Below, in pieces: positions 10,924 through 22,080 of a DNA stretch of 64,000 bases; within the stretch, counting starts at the first letter, position 1, and each line of letters begins with the position of its first letter. This DNA comes from Tetracentron sinense. Lineage: Eukaryota; Streptophyta; Magnoliopsida; Trochodendrales; Trochodendraceae. A program made the position numbers and the translations under genes. The stretch spans positions 50,208,034 through 50,272,033 of the forward strand of contig CM026551.1 in NCBI GenBank assembly GCA_015143295.1, in the 5' to 3' direction. Below the pieces are notes generated by a model. It saw only the letters and a program-made list of their open reading frames with translations, searched no databases and was not told the origin of the DNA.

Positions 10924-13900
10924 TCAGTTAGAACCGTTTCTTGTTAAGCTCTTGAGGAAGGAGCCACTCCTGGTGATCTCACGCAGGGGCTTGTTGGTGA
11001 ACCTGATGATATTGTAGGCCCAAGCACCCGATATAGTGCCGCAGATAGGCCCCACTATATATACCCATATCCCCTTGTAACGGTTCGCTACAATTGCTGG
11101 CCCCAAGCTTCTGGCTGGATTCATTGAGGCTCCCGAAATTGGCCTGCCAACAAGATCATACACACCCTAAGCCATTAAATTTGCAGTAAACTTCTTAGAC
11201 AAGGCATAGCCAAGAGAATCAGACAGTGAAGTGCATGATTGGTCTAATTTCAAGGTCATACGGCCAATCATTGATTCTGATTAAGAATTTGGTGGCCCAC
11301 TTAAATGATACATGATATGGGGCATAGTTATTGAGTCGGGGTTCGGGAATTATTCGTCTAGGAAAAAGTTTGGAAAATCGGCAAAATTCAAAAAAATTGA
11401 AAATACATCAGAAAAATGTTAGGTAAGATATGAAAAAATATATTAATTATGAAAATTAGAAACAAATATAGTTCATGTATTGGAAATTTATTCAAGACTT
11501 TTTCAAAACGTCGTGAATAATTCGTGTTTAATTTGGGACTTTTTTGAAAAAAATCGTTATGTTTTTGAAAAGTCGCTTATTATTGGGAATTCTGCTAAAC
11601 TGTGTTACTATGATACAGAGTAAGCTATTTTAGTAAGCAGGTACGATAGTCATACCCAGCAAAAAGCACATTAAGTAAGACAGTAGCTCCAACAGCAAGC
11701 CCAGCAAGTTCTCCAATCTGCAGTATCACAATGACAACAACAACAAAAAACAGACAAGAAAATCATGATATTGTATAAGCACACAGACAATGTCGTTAAC
11801 CCATAAAATGCATAACTATGTTAGACATAGCATAGTTAGCAGAAGTCTAGTATTATAATCCATGAAAATTCGAAACTAGGTATAATGTGTAGAAGTAGAA
11901 CTAACAGCTCGGTTATCGGTGGCAACACCGGAGATGACGAACATGAGGTAGAAGGAGATGATGAACTCCAGAACCAGCGACTGCAAGTCCGTGCCTGCTG
12001 GTATTGTTCCCGGGAAATGTGCTTGTTTTCCATTGAATATTAACCGAAGGGTTCCACTAGCGAGTGTCGATCCAAGGACCTGAGCTGATATATAAGCGGG
12101 TACCTGTGGCAAAGTGAATTAGGAAGACGAGAGAATTTCCAAAACTACTACACAGTGATACCTAGATTTCATTAAAGGGTCATAAGAAATAGCTAGAGTG
12201 GAGGCATGTGTGACTTTTCATCGCTGTCAGATAGAGAAAGTAGCAATTAATTTTTGATCTTCTGAGGTACAGCGTGGCGTCAATAACTTTGTAAAGATAC
12301 ACCCACTGGTGCATCCTCTCTATGGCCCTTGACCAGGAGCTGAGTCCCACTCCTGATAAGGCAGCATTTGGGGGGGGGGGGGGGGGGGGGGTGGAAATCG
12401 TTGGCCATGGCACAACAGAATTGTTGCAACTCTTATAGGAGATATTATTCATTCCCATGGCAATACAAAAGATTACTCAATGAACATGATGGATACTAGC
12501 AAAAGTTCCAACTGCTAATTGTGAGAATTTTCTAGTCCGCACCATATTTGCAGCCTTGAAGGGAAGCTATGTATAGGGTGGGCTGCTCGTTTACCATACT
12601 CGCTTCCTAGGAAGCGAGCTTCTATCATGTCCCATTAAGGTGATGAGATAGCCTCAGGTACATACCTAAGCAAGTAGGGTTAGAACCTAAGGCACCTACT
12701 TTTTCAAAAATATCTCATGTAAGATAAAATCTAAGGTATTATTGCTCATAATAATATAATGAGCATGAGAAGCTCTCATCTTGCTTCTCGTTTTTGCTTC
12801 TCACTCTGGTAATTATGGTTTGCACACCTGCCGGAATCAAGCTTATTTTTTGATACCTAATAGGCTAATTTAATCTAAAACCTTTATTTTACCATATATA
12901 TCATCCTCAATGGACCCTAATCCCAATATTCTAGACATTGTTGATCAATGTCGACAATATGATCAAATAGCAGATTAACAAATCTGTTGGGCTTCCCTCT
13001 TTATGAGTTGGGGGCCCATATGGGTTTAGGAGAACCCACTAAAGTCTCCTCATTTTGAAAATTAGTATGGCATGGGAAGTTGTGTTGGTAGGTGGGGCAT
13101 TTAATGCTCTATTGACCAAATAGAGCTTTGAGGGTTAATTTCCCCTTTGACATACACGAATTGGAAGAGTGGAAGAATTGTGAGGTTTTTTTTTGCAAAG
13201 AGGGAAGAAGAACCAGCCCCTTGAAGCTTGCCCTCATTCTCTCCATTTGGTTGTTCAAGCTAGAAGTTTGATATTTTGTTGCCGGGTTTGTGAGGATTCT
13301 ATCCATGGGTTCGGAGTGTTAACCGGCTTGCCAACGACACCGTATTGAGGTACTTTTTCGGTCCTCATTTGGGTAAGAGATCTTTGATTTCTTGTTGATT
13401 AAATCCACTTTATTTAGTGAAGTATTATTGTAATCCAAGTGATAATATCACTTGATGTTGGAATCCTCTAGGGTTGTCTAGAGAGAACTTGTGTAACCCC
13501 ATTATTTTACACATAGTGGAAGTTTTTACCGGACTTGGTCCCGTGGTTTTTCCCTCTACACTAGAGGGTTTTCCACGTTAAAATCGGTGTGTTCTTCTTG
13601 TTGTAGTTGCTGATTTTGTGTGTGTTTGAATTGCTTTATTGGATATTATTCTACACTTTTTGTTATACCATTAGTTTGCACATAGACGGGAAAGGTGTGT
13701 GTTTTCCCATCAAGTGGTATCAGAGCTAGGCTCTAATTATTTCGTGTGCAAATTATGGAGGCAAGCACAAGTCGTATGATTAGCTTGAATGGAAGCAATT
13801 GGATGATTTGGAAAGCCAAAATGGAAGATTTATTGTATTGCAAGGACTTGTATGGACCCGTAGAAGGTGATAAATCAAAACCGGAAAGTACAAGTGATGA

Positions 13901-16900
13901 TCAGTGGAAAAAGCTTGACCGGAAAGCCGTTGGGTTTATTCGGCAATGGTTGGATGATAGTGTTTTTCATCACGTATTTACGGAAACATCGGCAAGCTCA
14001 CTTTGGAAGAAACTAGAAGGGTTGTATGAAAGAAAGACCGCAAGCAACAAGGCTTTCTTGATTAGGAAGCTTGTGAATTTGAAGTATAAGGAAGGCAATT
14101 CCATTGCAGAGCATTTGAATGAAATACAAAGTATTGTGAATCAACTTACTTCTATGGAGATGGTGCTAGATGATGAGTTGCAGGCCTTGTTACTACTCAG
14201 TTCTTTGCCCGACAGTTGGGAGACTTTGGTTGTGTCTCTTAGTAATTCTGCGCCAGATGGGATTGTCACAATGAGCCAAGTAACAGGAAGTTTATTAAAT
14301 GAAGAAACAAGAAGGAAATCCTTGGGTTCTTCACATTCAAATGCCCTTATTACAGAAAATAGAGAAAGAAGTAAAAGTAGAAAGTCTTTCAACCGTGAGA
14401 AGTCAAGAGGAAGATCCAAGTCAAGGAAGGAAATTACTTGTTATAATTGTGGTAAGCTCGGTCATTATAGAAATGAATGTCGAAAGCTTAAAAGAGAGCA
14501 AAAGAAAGAAAAAGGAGAGAAGCAAGGAGACAAAGACACTACTACAACAGTCACAGAAGGTGACATCATCCTCTTCTCAGGGTGTGAGAAGGAATGTCTG
14601 AGTCTCACATGTCAGGATACAGATTGGGTGATTGACACAGGTGCTTCATTTCATGCTACTCCTAAGAAGGAGTTCTTTACATCTTACAGTTCAGGAGATT
14701 ATGGGGTTGTAAGAATGGGAAATAGTGACATGTCTAAAATTGTAGGCATGGGTGATGTTTGCCTTGAGACCAATGTTGGTTGCAAACTGGTTCTCAAGGA
14801 TGTTCGACATGTGCCAGATCTTCGTCTAAATCTGATTTCAGCAGGAAAGTTGGATGATGGAGGCTATGACAACCATTTTGGTAAAGGACAATGGAAGCTT
14901 ACCAGAGAATCACTTGTAGTTGCAAGAGGGAACAAGTGTTGCAGTTTCTACAAGACAAAGGCACAGCTATGCAAGGGTGAGGTGAACACAGCAGAGAAGA
15001 ATGTAGCAACTGAGTTGTGGCATAAGCGGCTTGGCCACATGAGCGAGAAGGGATTGCAAATTCTTGCCAAGAAGCAACATCTTCCAGACATGAAAGGTAC
15101 GCATTTAGATCGTTGTGTTCATTGCTTAGCTGGTAAACAACATAGAGTTTCCTTTCATAAGAACTTACCTAGAAGAAAAACTGAAATTTTGGATCTTGTT
15201 TATTCTGATGTATGTGGTCCTATGAAAGTTAAAACCTTAGGTGGTGCTTCATATTTTGTTACTTTCATAGATGATGCTTCTAGAAAAGTTTGGGTATATG
15301 CTTTGAAAACTAAAGATCAGGTCTTTGAGGTTTTCAAGAACTTTCATGCAAAGGTTGAAAGAGAAATAGGAAGGCCCCTCAAGTGCATCCGTACAGACAA
15401 TGGCGGTGAGTACATTGGACAGTTTGAGCAGTATTGTATTAGTCACGGCATTCGGCATGAGCAGTCAGTTCCTACGACTCCACAACACAATGGTGTAGCA
15501 GAAAGGATGAACCGCACAATAGTGGAAAGAATCAAGTGTATGCTCTCACATGCCAAGTTACCAAGACAATATTGGGGTGAAGCCATGAATACTGCAGTAT
15601 ACTTGATTAATTTATCCCCTTCATCTGCTTTGAATGGAGATGTAGCAGAAAGTGTATGGACAGGGAGAGATGTTTCATATGGACACTTGAAAGTGTTCGG
15701 TTGCAAAGCATTTGTACATGTACCCAAAGATGAGAGGTCAAAGCTTGATGATAAGACCAGACAATGTATTTTCTTAGGTTATGCAGATGAGAAATTTGGC
15801 TACAAGCTTTGGGACCCAGTTGAAAAGAAGGTTGTTAGAAGTAGAGATGTGGTATTCTTTGAAGACCAGACAATTGAAGACTTTGATAAGGTTGAAAAGC
15901 CACAACCTTATGTAGACGACCTCATTGATCTTGACCCAGTTCCTTCTCCCATGGTACACGATGATAGAGAGGATGTTCAAGATCATGATGACATAGTTGG
16001 TGATGATGCTCCTACAGAGATTGCAGATCATGTAGATTTTCCAGAGCAGGGGGAGCATCCTCTCCCAGAACCACCAACTGACCCTCAGATAAGAAAGTCT
16101 TCTAGACAACACAAACCATCTCAGAAATACTCTCCATTGGAATATGTTTTGCTTACAGATGAGGGTGAACCAGAAAATTACCAAGAAGCTCAAGAAAGTG
16201 AGCACAAGGTAGAATGGATGAAAGTTATGCAAGAAGAGATGGATTCTTTGCATAAGAACCATACTTATGATTTGGTGAAGCTACCAAAGGGTAAGAAAAC
16301 ACTTAAGAATAAGTGGGTTTTCAAGTTGAAGACAGAAGATAAAAGCTCACAACCAAGGTACAAAGCAAGGATGGTTGTAAAGGGATTTGGACAAAAGAAA
16401 GGCATTGACTTTGATGAGATTTTTTCACCCGTAGTGAAGATGTCATCCATTCGGGTTATATTAGGATTGGCTGCAAGCATGAACCTAGAGATTGAGCAAT
16501 TAGATGTCAAAACAGCCTTCCTTCATGGTGATTTGGAAGAAGAAATATATATGGAGCAGCCGGAAGGTTTTAAATTCAAAGACAAAGAGCACTTGGTTTG
16601 TAAACTAAGGAAGAGTCTATATGGGTTGAAGCAAGCCCCAAGGCAGTGGTACAAGAAGTTTGATTCCTTCATGACAGACCATGGTTATAGCAGAACATCT
16701 TCAGATCATTGTGTATTCACCAAGAAGTTCTCTGATGGTGATTTTATTATTTTATTGCTTTATGTTGATGATATGTTGATTGTTGGTCAAGATACTAACA
16801 AGATTGGTAAGTTAAAGCAAGAGCTAAGCAAATCCTTTGCCATGAAGGATTTAGGGCCCACAAGACAAATCTTAGGCATGCGAATCTCTCGTGATAAAAA

Positions 16901-19582
16901 AGCCAAAAGATTGTGGTTATCACAAGAAAGATACATTGAGAGGGTGTTAGAAAGGTTCAACATAGATAATGCAAAGCCAGTTGGGTCTCCACTTGCAAGT
17001 CACTTTAAGTTAAGTTCTAAGCAATGTCCGTCTACAAAGGAGGAGAAAGGAGAAATGATGAAGATCCCTTATGCCTCAGCTGTAAGGAGTCTTATGTATG
17101 TTATGGTGTGCACAAGACCCGACATTGCATATGCAGTTGGAGTTGTTAGCAGGTTTCTTGCCAATCCTGGCAAAGAGCATTGGGCAGCTGTCAAGTGGAT
17201 TCTCAAGTATCTCAAAGGTACATCCAAAATGTGTTTGAGTTTTGGTGATGATAAACCTATGTTGGAGGGCTACACAGATGCAGACATGGCTGGAGATGTA
17301 GATACAAGGAAGTCTACTTCAGGCTATCTATTTACTTTTGCAGGGGGAGCTGTATCATGGCAGTCTAGGCTCCAAAAGTGCAATGCCTTATCAACTACAG
17401 AAGCGGAATATATTGCAGCTACAAAAGCATGCAAGGAGATGTTGTGGTTGAAGAGATTTCTTCAAGAATTGGGGTTACAACAGGACAGACATGTTGTCTA
17501 CTGTGATAGTCAGAGTGCCATCCACTTAAGTAAAAATGTCAGTTTTCATTATAGGACAAAACACATTGATGTGAGGTATCATTGGATACGTGATGTCCTA
17601 GAAGAGAAGATATTACAACTTGAAAAGATCCATACTGAAGACAATACCTCAGATATGATGACCAAAGCTTTGCCAAAGGATAAGCATGAACATTGTAGAA
17701 GCTTGGCAGGCTTGGGTGAACCCTCCTCATAAGTCGGGAGGGGGAGATTGTTGGGCTTCCCTCTTTATGAGTTGGGGGCCCATATGGGTTTAGGAGAACC
17801 CACTAAAGTCTCCTCATTTTGAAAATTAGTATGGCATGGGAAGTTGTGTTGGTAGGTGGGGCATTTAATGCTCTATTGACCAAATAGAGCTTTGGGGGTT
17901 ACTTTCCCCTTTGACATACACGAATTGGAAGAGTGGAAGAATTGTAAGGTTTTTTTTGCAAAGAGGGAAGAAGAACCAGCCCCTTGAAGCTTGCCCTCAT
18001 TCTCTCCATTTGGTTGTTCAAGCTAGAAGTTTGATATTTTGTTGCCGGGTTTGTGAGGATTCTATCCATGGGTTCGGAGTGTTAACCGGCTTGCCAACGA
18101 CACCGTATTGAGGTACTTTTTCGGTCCTCATTTGGGTAAGAGATCTTTGATTTCTTGTTGATTAAATCCATTTTATATAGTGAAGTATTATTGTAATCCA
18201 AGTGATAATATCACTTGATGTTGGAATCCTCTAGGGTTGTCTAGAGAGAACTTGTGTAACCCCATTATTTTACACATAGTGGAAGTTTTTACCGGACTTG
18301 GTCCCGTGGTTTTTCCCTCTACACTAGAGGGTTTTCCACGTTAAAATCGGTGTGTTCTTCTTGTTGTAGTTGCTGATTTTGTGTGTGTTTGAATTGCTTT
18401 ATTGGATATTATTCTACACTTTTTGTTATACCATTAGTTTGCACATAGACGGAAAAGGTGTGTGTTTTCCCATCAAAATCAACGTTTGTTTGATCTGATC
18501 GGTGTCTCAGATGGGCCATAGCACAAAAAAAAAAATGGTACGGTGTTTGTAATTACATTTCTCCAGTATTCATTAGATGTGAGCCATCCCTGCCAAAAGG
18601 ATGATTGCTTGGGAAGAACTAACAATAGGCTAAATTATCATATCACCCTAAACACCCATTTCATTTAGCTTACATAGGTGCCAAATGCACAGATTAGCTT
18701 TTGCAGAAACCATTATTGGAGAAAAAAATTATGTATTTACCTGTTTCCATGGGAATCTCCGGCAAGTGGCAAAGGCAATAGTGACGGCGGGATTGAAATG
18801 GGCACCGGAGATATGGCCAACAGAATACACCATGACCATCACCACCAGTCCCCACACAATGGATATCCCTGGTAGGGTCACCACCTTGTCTTGGCTCAAA
18901 TTCACCACCACGGATGCGCACCCCGCAAATATTACAAAGTATGTACCCAATGCCTCCGCGAACAACTGTACCCAACAAGAAGTTACTCTTGATTTCATAA
19001 TATTTTATAAGTTCTTGTAATCAATACAGAAAGATTTTTTTATAATTCAAAGACTAATTGGACATTCGAAGTGCAATAGGTATGAAAAGACCAAATGGGT
19101 ACTTAAATTCACAGCTAAAATATAGAAATATAGAGACTTATGATTGTTAATGTAGCGGAAAAAGAGAAATAAAAAACCGCATATTTGCAGGATTTTCGAC
19201 ACAATTTGAATTAGAGAAATGTTTATACTCAGTATAAAAAGACCAAATGGGTACTTAAATTAACGCCTAAAATATAGAAACATAGAGAATTATGATTCTA
19301 ATGTGTAGCGAAAAAAGAGAAAAAAAAACAAACATATTTGCAGAACTTTCTACAAAATTTGAATTAGAGAAAGGTTTCTACTCCTAGCTTAAAATTAGCA
19401 AAGAAGAACAAGAACAAAGGAAGAATCACCTTCTGGAGGAAAGGGACAGAGACACAAAAGCCTGATGAACCTGTAGAATTCTGATCCTTGTTATGAAGGA
19501 CCTCGCCGTCTTTTAAATTTAAAACAACTTCTTCCTCCATAGCTTTAGCATGGTTTCCATTAGCTCCAGAAATCTCAGCCAT
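10924..19582 (-). CDS. NIP1-type aquaporin (nodulin-26-like), five exons
   Basis: Channel of the NIP subfamily for water, glycerol and small uncharged solutes. Exons in transcript order: 19430-19582, 18741-18965, 11906-12103, 11656-11717, 10924-11143. All boundaries are GT..AG and phases agree, giving 285 residues. Both pore motifs are intact: SGAHFNPAVT (Asn109) and SGASMNPARS (Asn221). Trp89, Ala218 and Arg224 fit the group-I NIP selectivity filter. The N-terminus (1-51) is polar. The C-terminus carries RSGSFLK, with Ser274 matching the calcium-dependent kinase site known in soybean nodulin-26. Intron 2 (12104-18740) is inflated by an antisense copia element and intron 4 (11144-11655) holds a hAT MITE. 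No exon is damaged, so the gene looks functional if the long intron splices. Confidence 0.93.
11333..11612 (+). mobile_element. hAT-type MITE, CATAGTTA family (copy 1, NIP intron 4)
   Basis: Starts CATAGTTATTGAGTCGGGG and ends GTTACTATG. It shares GTCGGGGTTCGGGAATTATTCG and following text with 59788-60137 and, inverted, with 43992-44322. Flanking 8-mers ATATGGGG and ATACAGAG match at 5 of 8 positions and all differences are transitions, as expected for a decayed duplication. The interior is rich in GAATTATTCG-like nested palindromes. Confidence 0.65.
12370..12391 (+). repeat. Poly-G tract (22 G) in NIP intron 2
   Basis: Uninterrupted G homopolymer in the retained part of NIP intron 2. On the transcribed strand it is poly-C. 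Confidence 0.9.
12555..12830 (+). repeat. Dispersed repeat R1 in NIP intron 2
   Basis: Begins GGAAGCTATGTATAGGGT and contains TCATGTCCCATTAAGG, TAGAACCTAAGGCACCTACT and ATCTCATGTAAGATAAAATC. The same blocks occur in the same order at 55628-55860, and inverted at 6349-6727. Function unknown; no target duplication could be fixed for this copy. Confidence 0.55.
12985..13712 (+). repeat. 5' LTR of the intact copia element
   Basis: Direct copy of 17749-18475 bounded by TG..CA. It supplies the element's promoter. In the NIP transcript it is read in antisense. Confidence 0.96.
13755..17732 (+). CDS. Copia Gag-Pol polyprotein
   Basis: Single ORF of 1,325 residues from the ATG at 13755; a GTG nine bases upstream is an unlikely start. 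Order: UBN2-type Gag (about 1-220); zinc knuckle CX2CX4HX4C from Cys229; aspartic protease with DTGAS at Asp294; GAG-pre-integrase and integrase zinc finger from about His423; integrase catalytic core Asp485, Asp548, Glu583 (35-residue D-to-E spacing); reverse transcriptase with YVDD at Tyr1003-Asp1006; RNase H with YTDAD (Asp1175) and STTEAEY. PR-IN-RT-RH order is diagnostic of Ty1/copia. Wording and length are close to tobacco Tnt1, suggesting the Tork lineage. Every catalytic motif is present and there is no stop or frameshift. The proteins act in cytoplasmic particles and insert new copies in the nucleus. Confidence 0.96.
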   Translation: MEASTSRMISLNGSNWMIWKAKMEDLLYCKDLYGPVEGDKSKPESTSDDQWKKLDRKAVGFIRQWLDDSVFHHVFTETSASSLWKKLEGLYERKTASNKAFLIRKLVNLKYKEGNSIAEHLNEIQSIVNQLTSMEMVLDDELQALLLLSSLPDSWETLVVSLSNSAPDGIVTMSQVTGSLLNEETRRKSLGSSHSNALITENRERSKSRKSFNREKSRGRSKSRKEITCYNCGKLGHYRNECRKLKREQKKEKGEKQGDKDTTTTVTEGDIILFSGCEKECLSLTCQDTDWVIDTGASFHATPKKEFFTSYSSGDYGVVRMGNSDMSKIVGMGDVCLETNVGCKLVLKDVRHVPDLRLNLISAGKLDDGGYDNHFGKGQWKLTRESLVVARGNKCCSFYKTKAQLCKGEVNTAEKNVATELWHKRLGHMSEKGLQILAKKQHLPDMKGTHLDRCVHCLAGKQHRVSFHKNLPRRKTEILDLVYSDVCGPMKVKTLGGASYFVTFIDDASRKVWVYALKTKDQVFEVFKNFHAKVEREIGRPLKCIRTDNGGEYIGQFEQYCISHGIRHEQSVPTTPQHNGVAERMNRTIVERIKCMLSHAKLPRQYWGEAMNTAVYLINLSPSSALNGDVAESVWTGRDVSYGHLKVFGCKAFVHVPKDERSKLDDKTRQCIFLGYADEKFGYKLWDPVEKKVVRSRDVVFFEDQTIEDFDKVEKPQPYVDDLIDLDPVPSPMVHDDREDVQDHDDIVGDDAPTEIADHVDFPEQGEHPLPEPPTDPQIRKSSRQHKPSQKYSPLEYVLLTDEGEPENYQEAQESEHKVEWMKVMQEEMDSLHKNHTYDLVKLPKGKKTLKNKWVFKLKTEDKSSQPRYKARMVVKGFGQKKGIDFDEIFSPVVKMSSIRVILGLAASMNLEIEQLDVKTAFLHGDLEEEIYMEQPEGFKFKDKEHLVCKLRKSLYGLKQAPRQWYKKFDSFMTDHGYSRTSSDHCVFTKKFSDGDFIILLLYVDDMLIVGQDTNKIGKLKQELSKSFAMKDLGPTRQILGMRISRDKKAKRLWLSQERYIERVLERFNIDNAKPVGSPLASHFKLSSKQCPSTKEEKGEMMKIPYASAVRSLMYVMVCTRPDIAYAVGVVSRFLANPGKEHWAAVKWILKYLKGTSKMCLSFGDDKPMLEGYTDADMAGDVDTRKSTSGYLFTFAGGAVSWQSRLQKCNALSTTEAEYIAATKACKEMLWLKRFLQELGLQQDRHVVYCDSQSAIHLSKNVSFHYRTKHIDVRYHWIRDVLEEKILQLEKIHTEDNTSDMMTKALPKDKHEHCRSLAGLGEPSS
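17749..18475 (+). repeat. 3' LTR of the intact copia element
   Basis: Second LTR copy, beginning right after the polypurine tract and ending CCCATCA before the target duplication AAATC. It differs from the 5' LTR at seven places. Confidence 0.96.
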
Positions 19583-20333
19583 CACAACTACTAGCCCACA
19601 ATAGAAAAGAAAAAAGAAATCAAAGTAGAGAAAGAAAAGGAAATTCTCAAAGCTGATACCCAACCATATAGGAGGTGAGCAAAAACTCAGAACAAGTTCA
19701 ATTTATGGAGATCCAGATACCCAAAATCAATGGAGACAAATATGAAAGGTGGGTCACAAAGAGAGACTTTTGGAGTTCTTTGGATAGATTTATTTATTTG
19801 TTTGAAGTTCTTTGTAAAGATTGATGGCCAAAAAACATTTATTTGTTTAATATGAGAAGGGCTTTAGAGGATATCTTTGGGAGAAAAATGTAAAGGTCTT
19901 TAGCTTGTAGAAAGAGAACATTGAAAGCTGCTTCAACAACCCACCTGCAAAACAGGAAAAACATGAATGGAGTTTAAAAATACTTCAAAAAACTGCTAAT
20001 AAAAAATACTGTATATGAATAATTGGAATATCATAAAAGGAAATACATTGGCATTTGTGTTTTTGTTACTCTCTTTGAAATTTTGGAAGTTGGTTATTAT
20101 TTTATTCTTTGGTACATATAGTTGGGTTATCTAATCATGAGATTGTTTCCTTTCACCACCTTCAGCAAAATTACTGATCTCACCTTGTTGCACTATACTA
20201 CCTACATGATATGTTCATATCATATTGGTGTGTTCAAGTGGATTGGTGCGGACACCCGAAGGGATTAAAGATTTGGGACACCCTCCGTTACCAAGAAAAA
20301 TCTGCATATCATATGGAAGTGCTAGTGTCACTC
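19583..20333. other. NIP upstream region
   Basis: Presumed promoter and 5' UTR of the NIP gene, which is transcribed leftward from here. It is A/T-rich and I can assign no precise promoter element. It ends at the LTR of the decayed copia element, so the promoter is bounded by a transposon about 750 bp from the ATG. Confidence 0.5.
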
Positions 20334-20359
20334 TGTAATATTTGGCTTGTTTTCGAAAA

Positions 20360-20475
20360 ACTCCAAGAGGGCCGATCGATCGGCCACTTATGGCCAATCG
20401 ATCGGTGGCGCGATGTCGTTTTTGCTTGGAGAGCCGATCGATCGGCCAGGATGGCGCTGATCGATCGGCCAAAGC
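20360..20475. repeat. Palindromic GATCGATCGGCC repeats in the LTR
   Basis: Four copies of a GATCGATCGG/C core sit within about 110 bp of the 5' LTR, two of them as the self-complementary GCCGATCGATCGGC. The second LTR (about 22685-22800) has the same array with substitutions (TGATTGATCGGCC). Confidence 0.8.
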
Positions 20476-20930
20476 AGGATTTTCCAGGAAAATTAATTTT
20501 TAGCTATTTTATGTTTTTTGGAAACCCCTAATTCGAGTGGGGACTTTCTAATTATCTTGGACTCCGAGTTTAGGCCTATAAATAGGGGATTATGGTTCTA
20601 GGGTTTTGTATGAGAATGCAATAACATTGAGAGTGGGAGATAATAGAAAGGGTTAAAGCATAATAGAGATTGGGAAATGTTTAAAGGAGGATAAATAGAG
20701 ATTCTTCTTTGGGTTTTCATAGAGAAGGTGAGTTGAGTGCTTTTGTACTGGTTCCTCAAAGTTTTCTGTGAATAAAGAAGTGATCGGATCTTGACTCGTG
20801 GACGCAGGCAGGTTGTTGCTGAACCACGTATATCTCTTATGTGTGTGTGTTTTTTTTTTAATTCTTTTCCGTCTGGTTTTGTGATTTCCCCAACAAATTA
20901 GTATCAGAGCTTCAGGTTCATTATTTTTCA

Positions 20931-22080
20931 ATGGCTTTGAAAAATTTTGGGCAATTTTTCTTGGAGAAGTTTGATGGAAAATAGAGTTTTAATCTATGGC
21001 AAAAAAAGGTAAATGATATCCTAGTTCAACAAGGTCTCACAAGGATGTTTAAGGGGAAGTCCGGTAAACCAGAAAAAATGTTTTATGTAGATTGGGAAGA
21101 CATGGAGGCGAGGGCAGTCAACACAATATACCTCTGTCTTGCAGATAACGTGATGCATAGCGTTATGGATGATGAATCAGCACCGGATCTTTGGAAGAAG
21201 TTAGAAACGCTCTACATCGGAAATAGCCTTACCAACAGGTTATATCTGAAAAAGGAGTTCAATAACTTAAAGATGGCCGATGGTGTAGATCTCATGAAGC
21301 ACATTAATGTGTTCAATCAGATCTTAAATCAACTGCAGAAAGTTGATGTCAAGGTAGTTGAAGAAGACCAAGTCGTAGGGCTTCTTACATCACTTCCGGA
21401 CCCATATGATCACTTGGTGACAACTCTCATGTATGGCAAGGAGACATTGCTGATGGAGGAGGTCACGACGGTGCTACTCTCTTATAAGATTAGGCGGAAA
21501 CCATTGCATGATGGGAATAATCATATCATGGTTGCTCGAGGAGGAGGAAGGGACTTGGAGAGAAGATCTGGAAAAGGCAGGGACAGATCCAAATTCAAAG
21601 GGAAAGGCGGTTCCAATGCTATCATTGCAAAGAATTAGGGCACTTCAAAAGGGAGTGTCTGAAGCATGCTGATAGGAAGAGAGATTCTTCCGGAGGAGAT
21701 TCTTCGGCGACAATAGCAACATACAAGGAGGAATACATTGGAAATATTTTCACAGTTTCCAAAGATATGGACAATTCTTCTGGTGAATGGATTTTAGATT
21801 TAGGAGCTTCATGTCATATTTACTCAAATATGACATTTTTTGATACATTCCAAAAGGGGACGGGAAAAGTGTTCCTAAGTAATAAATCTGTATGTGAAAT
21901 CATGGGGTTTGGTAATGCAAAGATAAGAATGTTTGATGGAGTTATTCGGACTTTGGGAGGGGTAGCTTGTATCCCTAAGTTGTGAAGAAATTTAATATCC
22001 ATTGGACAATTAGACTCCAAGGGCTGTTGCTACACAATTGCAGGTGAAGTTATCAAAATAAAGCAGAGAAAGTAGAGATG
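20931..22080 (+). pseudogene. Copia gag/protease remnant
   Basis: Starts ATGGCTTTGAAAAATTTTGG, with a stop after about 16 codons. A UBN2-type Gag reading follows (ARAVNTIYLCLADNVM, APDLWKKLETLY, LLTSLPDPYDHLVTTL). A frameshift then precedes the zinc knuckle CYHCKELGHFKREC near 21617. The protease remnant from about 21767 reads WILDLGASCH: the catalytic DTG has become DLG. Further stops follow near 21983. The product cannot be functional. Downstream to 22656 nothing matches integrase, RT or RNase H. Confidence 0.85.

Larger units (their letters stand above)
12985..18475 (+). mobile_element. Intact Ty1/copia LTR retrotransposon (Tork/Tnt1-like)
   Basis: Complete element of 5,491 bp inserted antisense in NIP intron 2. 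LTRs are 12985-13712 (728 bp) and 17749-18475 (727 bp), both starting TGTTGGGC and ending CCCATCA. Perfect 5-bp target duplications AAATC lie at 12980-12984 and 18476-18480. Comparing the LTRs by eye I find 6 substitutions and one T-run indel, so the insertion is recent. The primer-binding site TGGTATCAGAGC follows the 5' LTR at 13715. A purine tract (GGGAGGGGGAGA) precedes the 3' LTR. The single uninterrupted polyprotein and matched ends mean it could be autonomous. Confidence 0.97.

Noticed and set aside
14141-17730. Long ORFs antisense or shifted within the copia polyprotein
   Set aside because: They lie entirely inside the intact Gag-Pol frame and encode no recognisable domain.
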